Part shown: positions 63,433 through 64,000 of the stretch, one piece after another
Layout: each line of letters starts with the position of its first letter
Numbering within the stretch: the first letter of the stretch is position 1
From: an uncultured Arthrobacter sp.
GTDB taxonomy: Bacteria > Actinomycetota > Actinomycetes > Actinomycetales > Micrococcaceae
DNA: 64,000 nt
Reading direction: 5' to 3'
Assembly (NCBI RefSeq): GCF_947493765.1
Contig: NZ_CANLSZ010000003.1
Span: 372,001 to 436,000 of the forward strand
Made by a program: the position numbers and the translations under genes
Notes under the pieces: model-generated
Seen by the model: only the letters and a program-made list of their open reading frames with translations
Databases searched by the model: none
Told to the model about the DNA's origin: nothing

Positions 63433-64000
63433 GGCGCCACCGTCCCCTGAGGCTTCACAGGACCACGCCAGCCCTGGATGGGCAGCTCGAACTTGCGGAC
63501 CAGGCGTTCCGAGAAGGGTGTCTGCCGGGTGCGGGCGAGGCGCACGGGGTGCTCGGAGCGCCGCACCTCGATGCGTGCCCCGGGCGGCAGGTCGATGCTG
63601 CGGCGTCCGTCGCACCAGAGGACGCCCGCGGCGTGGGTGCGGCTGAGCAGCTCCACGGCGAGGACCGAGGAGGGCGCGACGACGAGCGGTTTGGCGAAGA
63701 GGGCGTGGGCGCTGATGGGCACCATGAGGAGTGCCTCCACCCCGGGCCAGACCACCGGACCGCCCGCCGAGAAGGCGTACGCCGTCGATCCGGTGGGGGT
63801 GGCGAGGACCACGCCGTCGCATCCGAAGGAGCTCACGGGCCGGCCGTCCACCTCCATGACCACCTCGATCATGCGCTCCCGGTTCGCCTTCTCGATGGCG
63901 GCCTCGTTCAGGGCCCAGCTCCGTTCCAGGATGGTGCCGCCGAGGAGCACCAGCACCTCGATGGTGGTCCGCTCCTCGACCGTGTAGCTGCGGTCGGCGA
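63429..64000 (-). CDS. nadK: NAD kinase, C-terminal part (cut by window edge)
   Basis: Makes NADP from NAD. The 190 visible residues include WALNEAAIEKANRERMIEVVMEVDG and the substrate-binding DGVVLATPTGSTAYAFSAGGPVVWP. The open frame continues to the right edge with YTVEERTTIEV, so the start (about 110-130 residues further) is outside the window. It is the first visible gene of the nadK-recN-pyrG run. Confidence 0.93.
   Translation of the reverse strand, partial: ADRSYTVEERTTIEVLVLLGGTILERSWALNEAAIEKANRERMIEVVMEVDGRPVSSFGCDGVVLATPTGSTAYAFSAGGPVVWPGVEALLMVPISAHALFAKPLVVAPSSVLAVELLSRTHAAGVLWCDGRRSIDLPPGARIEVRRSEHPVRLARTRQTPFSERLVRKFELPIQGWRGPVKPQGTVAP

Overview
This 64 kb window comes from a high-GC actinobacterial chromosome, most likely a member of the Micrococcaceae (Arthrobacter/Micrococcus/Kocuria-like). 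The evidence is the very GC-rich third codon positions, a mycothiol-system gene (mycothione reductase), the actinobacterial gcvH-garA-ftsR cluster, a PASTA kinase beside a Rv2175c-like gene, and a MurE whose specificity motif looks lysine-type rather than meso-DAP-type. Most genes are core housekeeping genes in conserved order.

Layout. (1) 1-11.45 kb, minus strand: the division and cell-wall (dcw) cluster, transcribed mraZ, rsmH, ftsL, ftsI, murE, murF, mraY, murD, ftsW, murG (cut by the left edge). Many of its genes overlap stop-to-start. A promoter carrying three helically phased MraZ-box-like repeats precedes mraZ. (2) 11.6-25.5 kb: DUF3040 protein, dinB, a polyprenyl diphosphate synthase, a Rv2175c-like DNA-binding protein, a LysM/lytic transglycosylase, a PASTA Ser/Thr kinase, class II DAHP synthase (aroG), plsC, a small membrane protein, a ROK glucokinase and an acyl-CoA synthetase (fadD15-like). 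(3) 25.5-34.7 kb: mycothione reductase, pyruvate carboxylase, a ParA-like ATPase, and the gcvH-garA-ftsR-BFN-MerR run. (4) 34.7-38.1 kb: a three-gene sugar ABC importer (binding protein and two permeases, no ATPase). (5) 38.14-43.96 kb: a decayed integrated element beside a tRNA-Pro(GGG) gene, bounded by an imperfect 42/41-bp direct repeat. It carries an integrase remnant, a broken helix-turn-helix gene, a frameshifted unknown gene, and one apparently intact, tightly overlapping four-gene minus-strand operon. (6) 44.0-51.6 kb, minus strand: tRNA-Pro, der, cmk, tyrA, rluB, scpB, scpA, parA. (7) 51.8-58.35 kb: a methylcitrate-cycle module (prpE divergent from gntR-prpD-prpB-prpC) inserted into the otherwise conserved parA-xerD neighbourhood. 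(8) 58.4-64 kb, minus strand: xerD, NUDIX hydrolase, pyrG, recN, nadK (cut by the right edge).

The most interesting candidate for an undescribed system is the four-gene operon on the element (38705-43224). It encodes an unrecognised 265-aa protein, an XRE-ImmA/IrrE regulator-protease, a 487-aa protein with a C-terminal PD-(D/E)xK-like nuclease motif, and a 388-aa protein with a HEPN-type Rx4H motif. Consecutive genes overlap by 8, 4 and 4 bases. The combination and its location suggest an anti-phage or element-maintenance module. This is inference from motifs and context, since no database search was possible. Other findings concern regulation: phased MraZ repeats, a recurrent leaderless TANNNT-N6-RTG start arrangement at several genes, and paired TGTATACA operators between prpE and gntR. 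Several short tandem repeats lie in or beside genes (dinB tail, fadD/mtr tail, rluB, the kinase linker).
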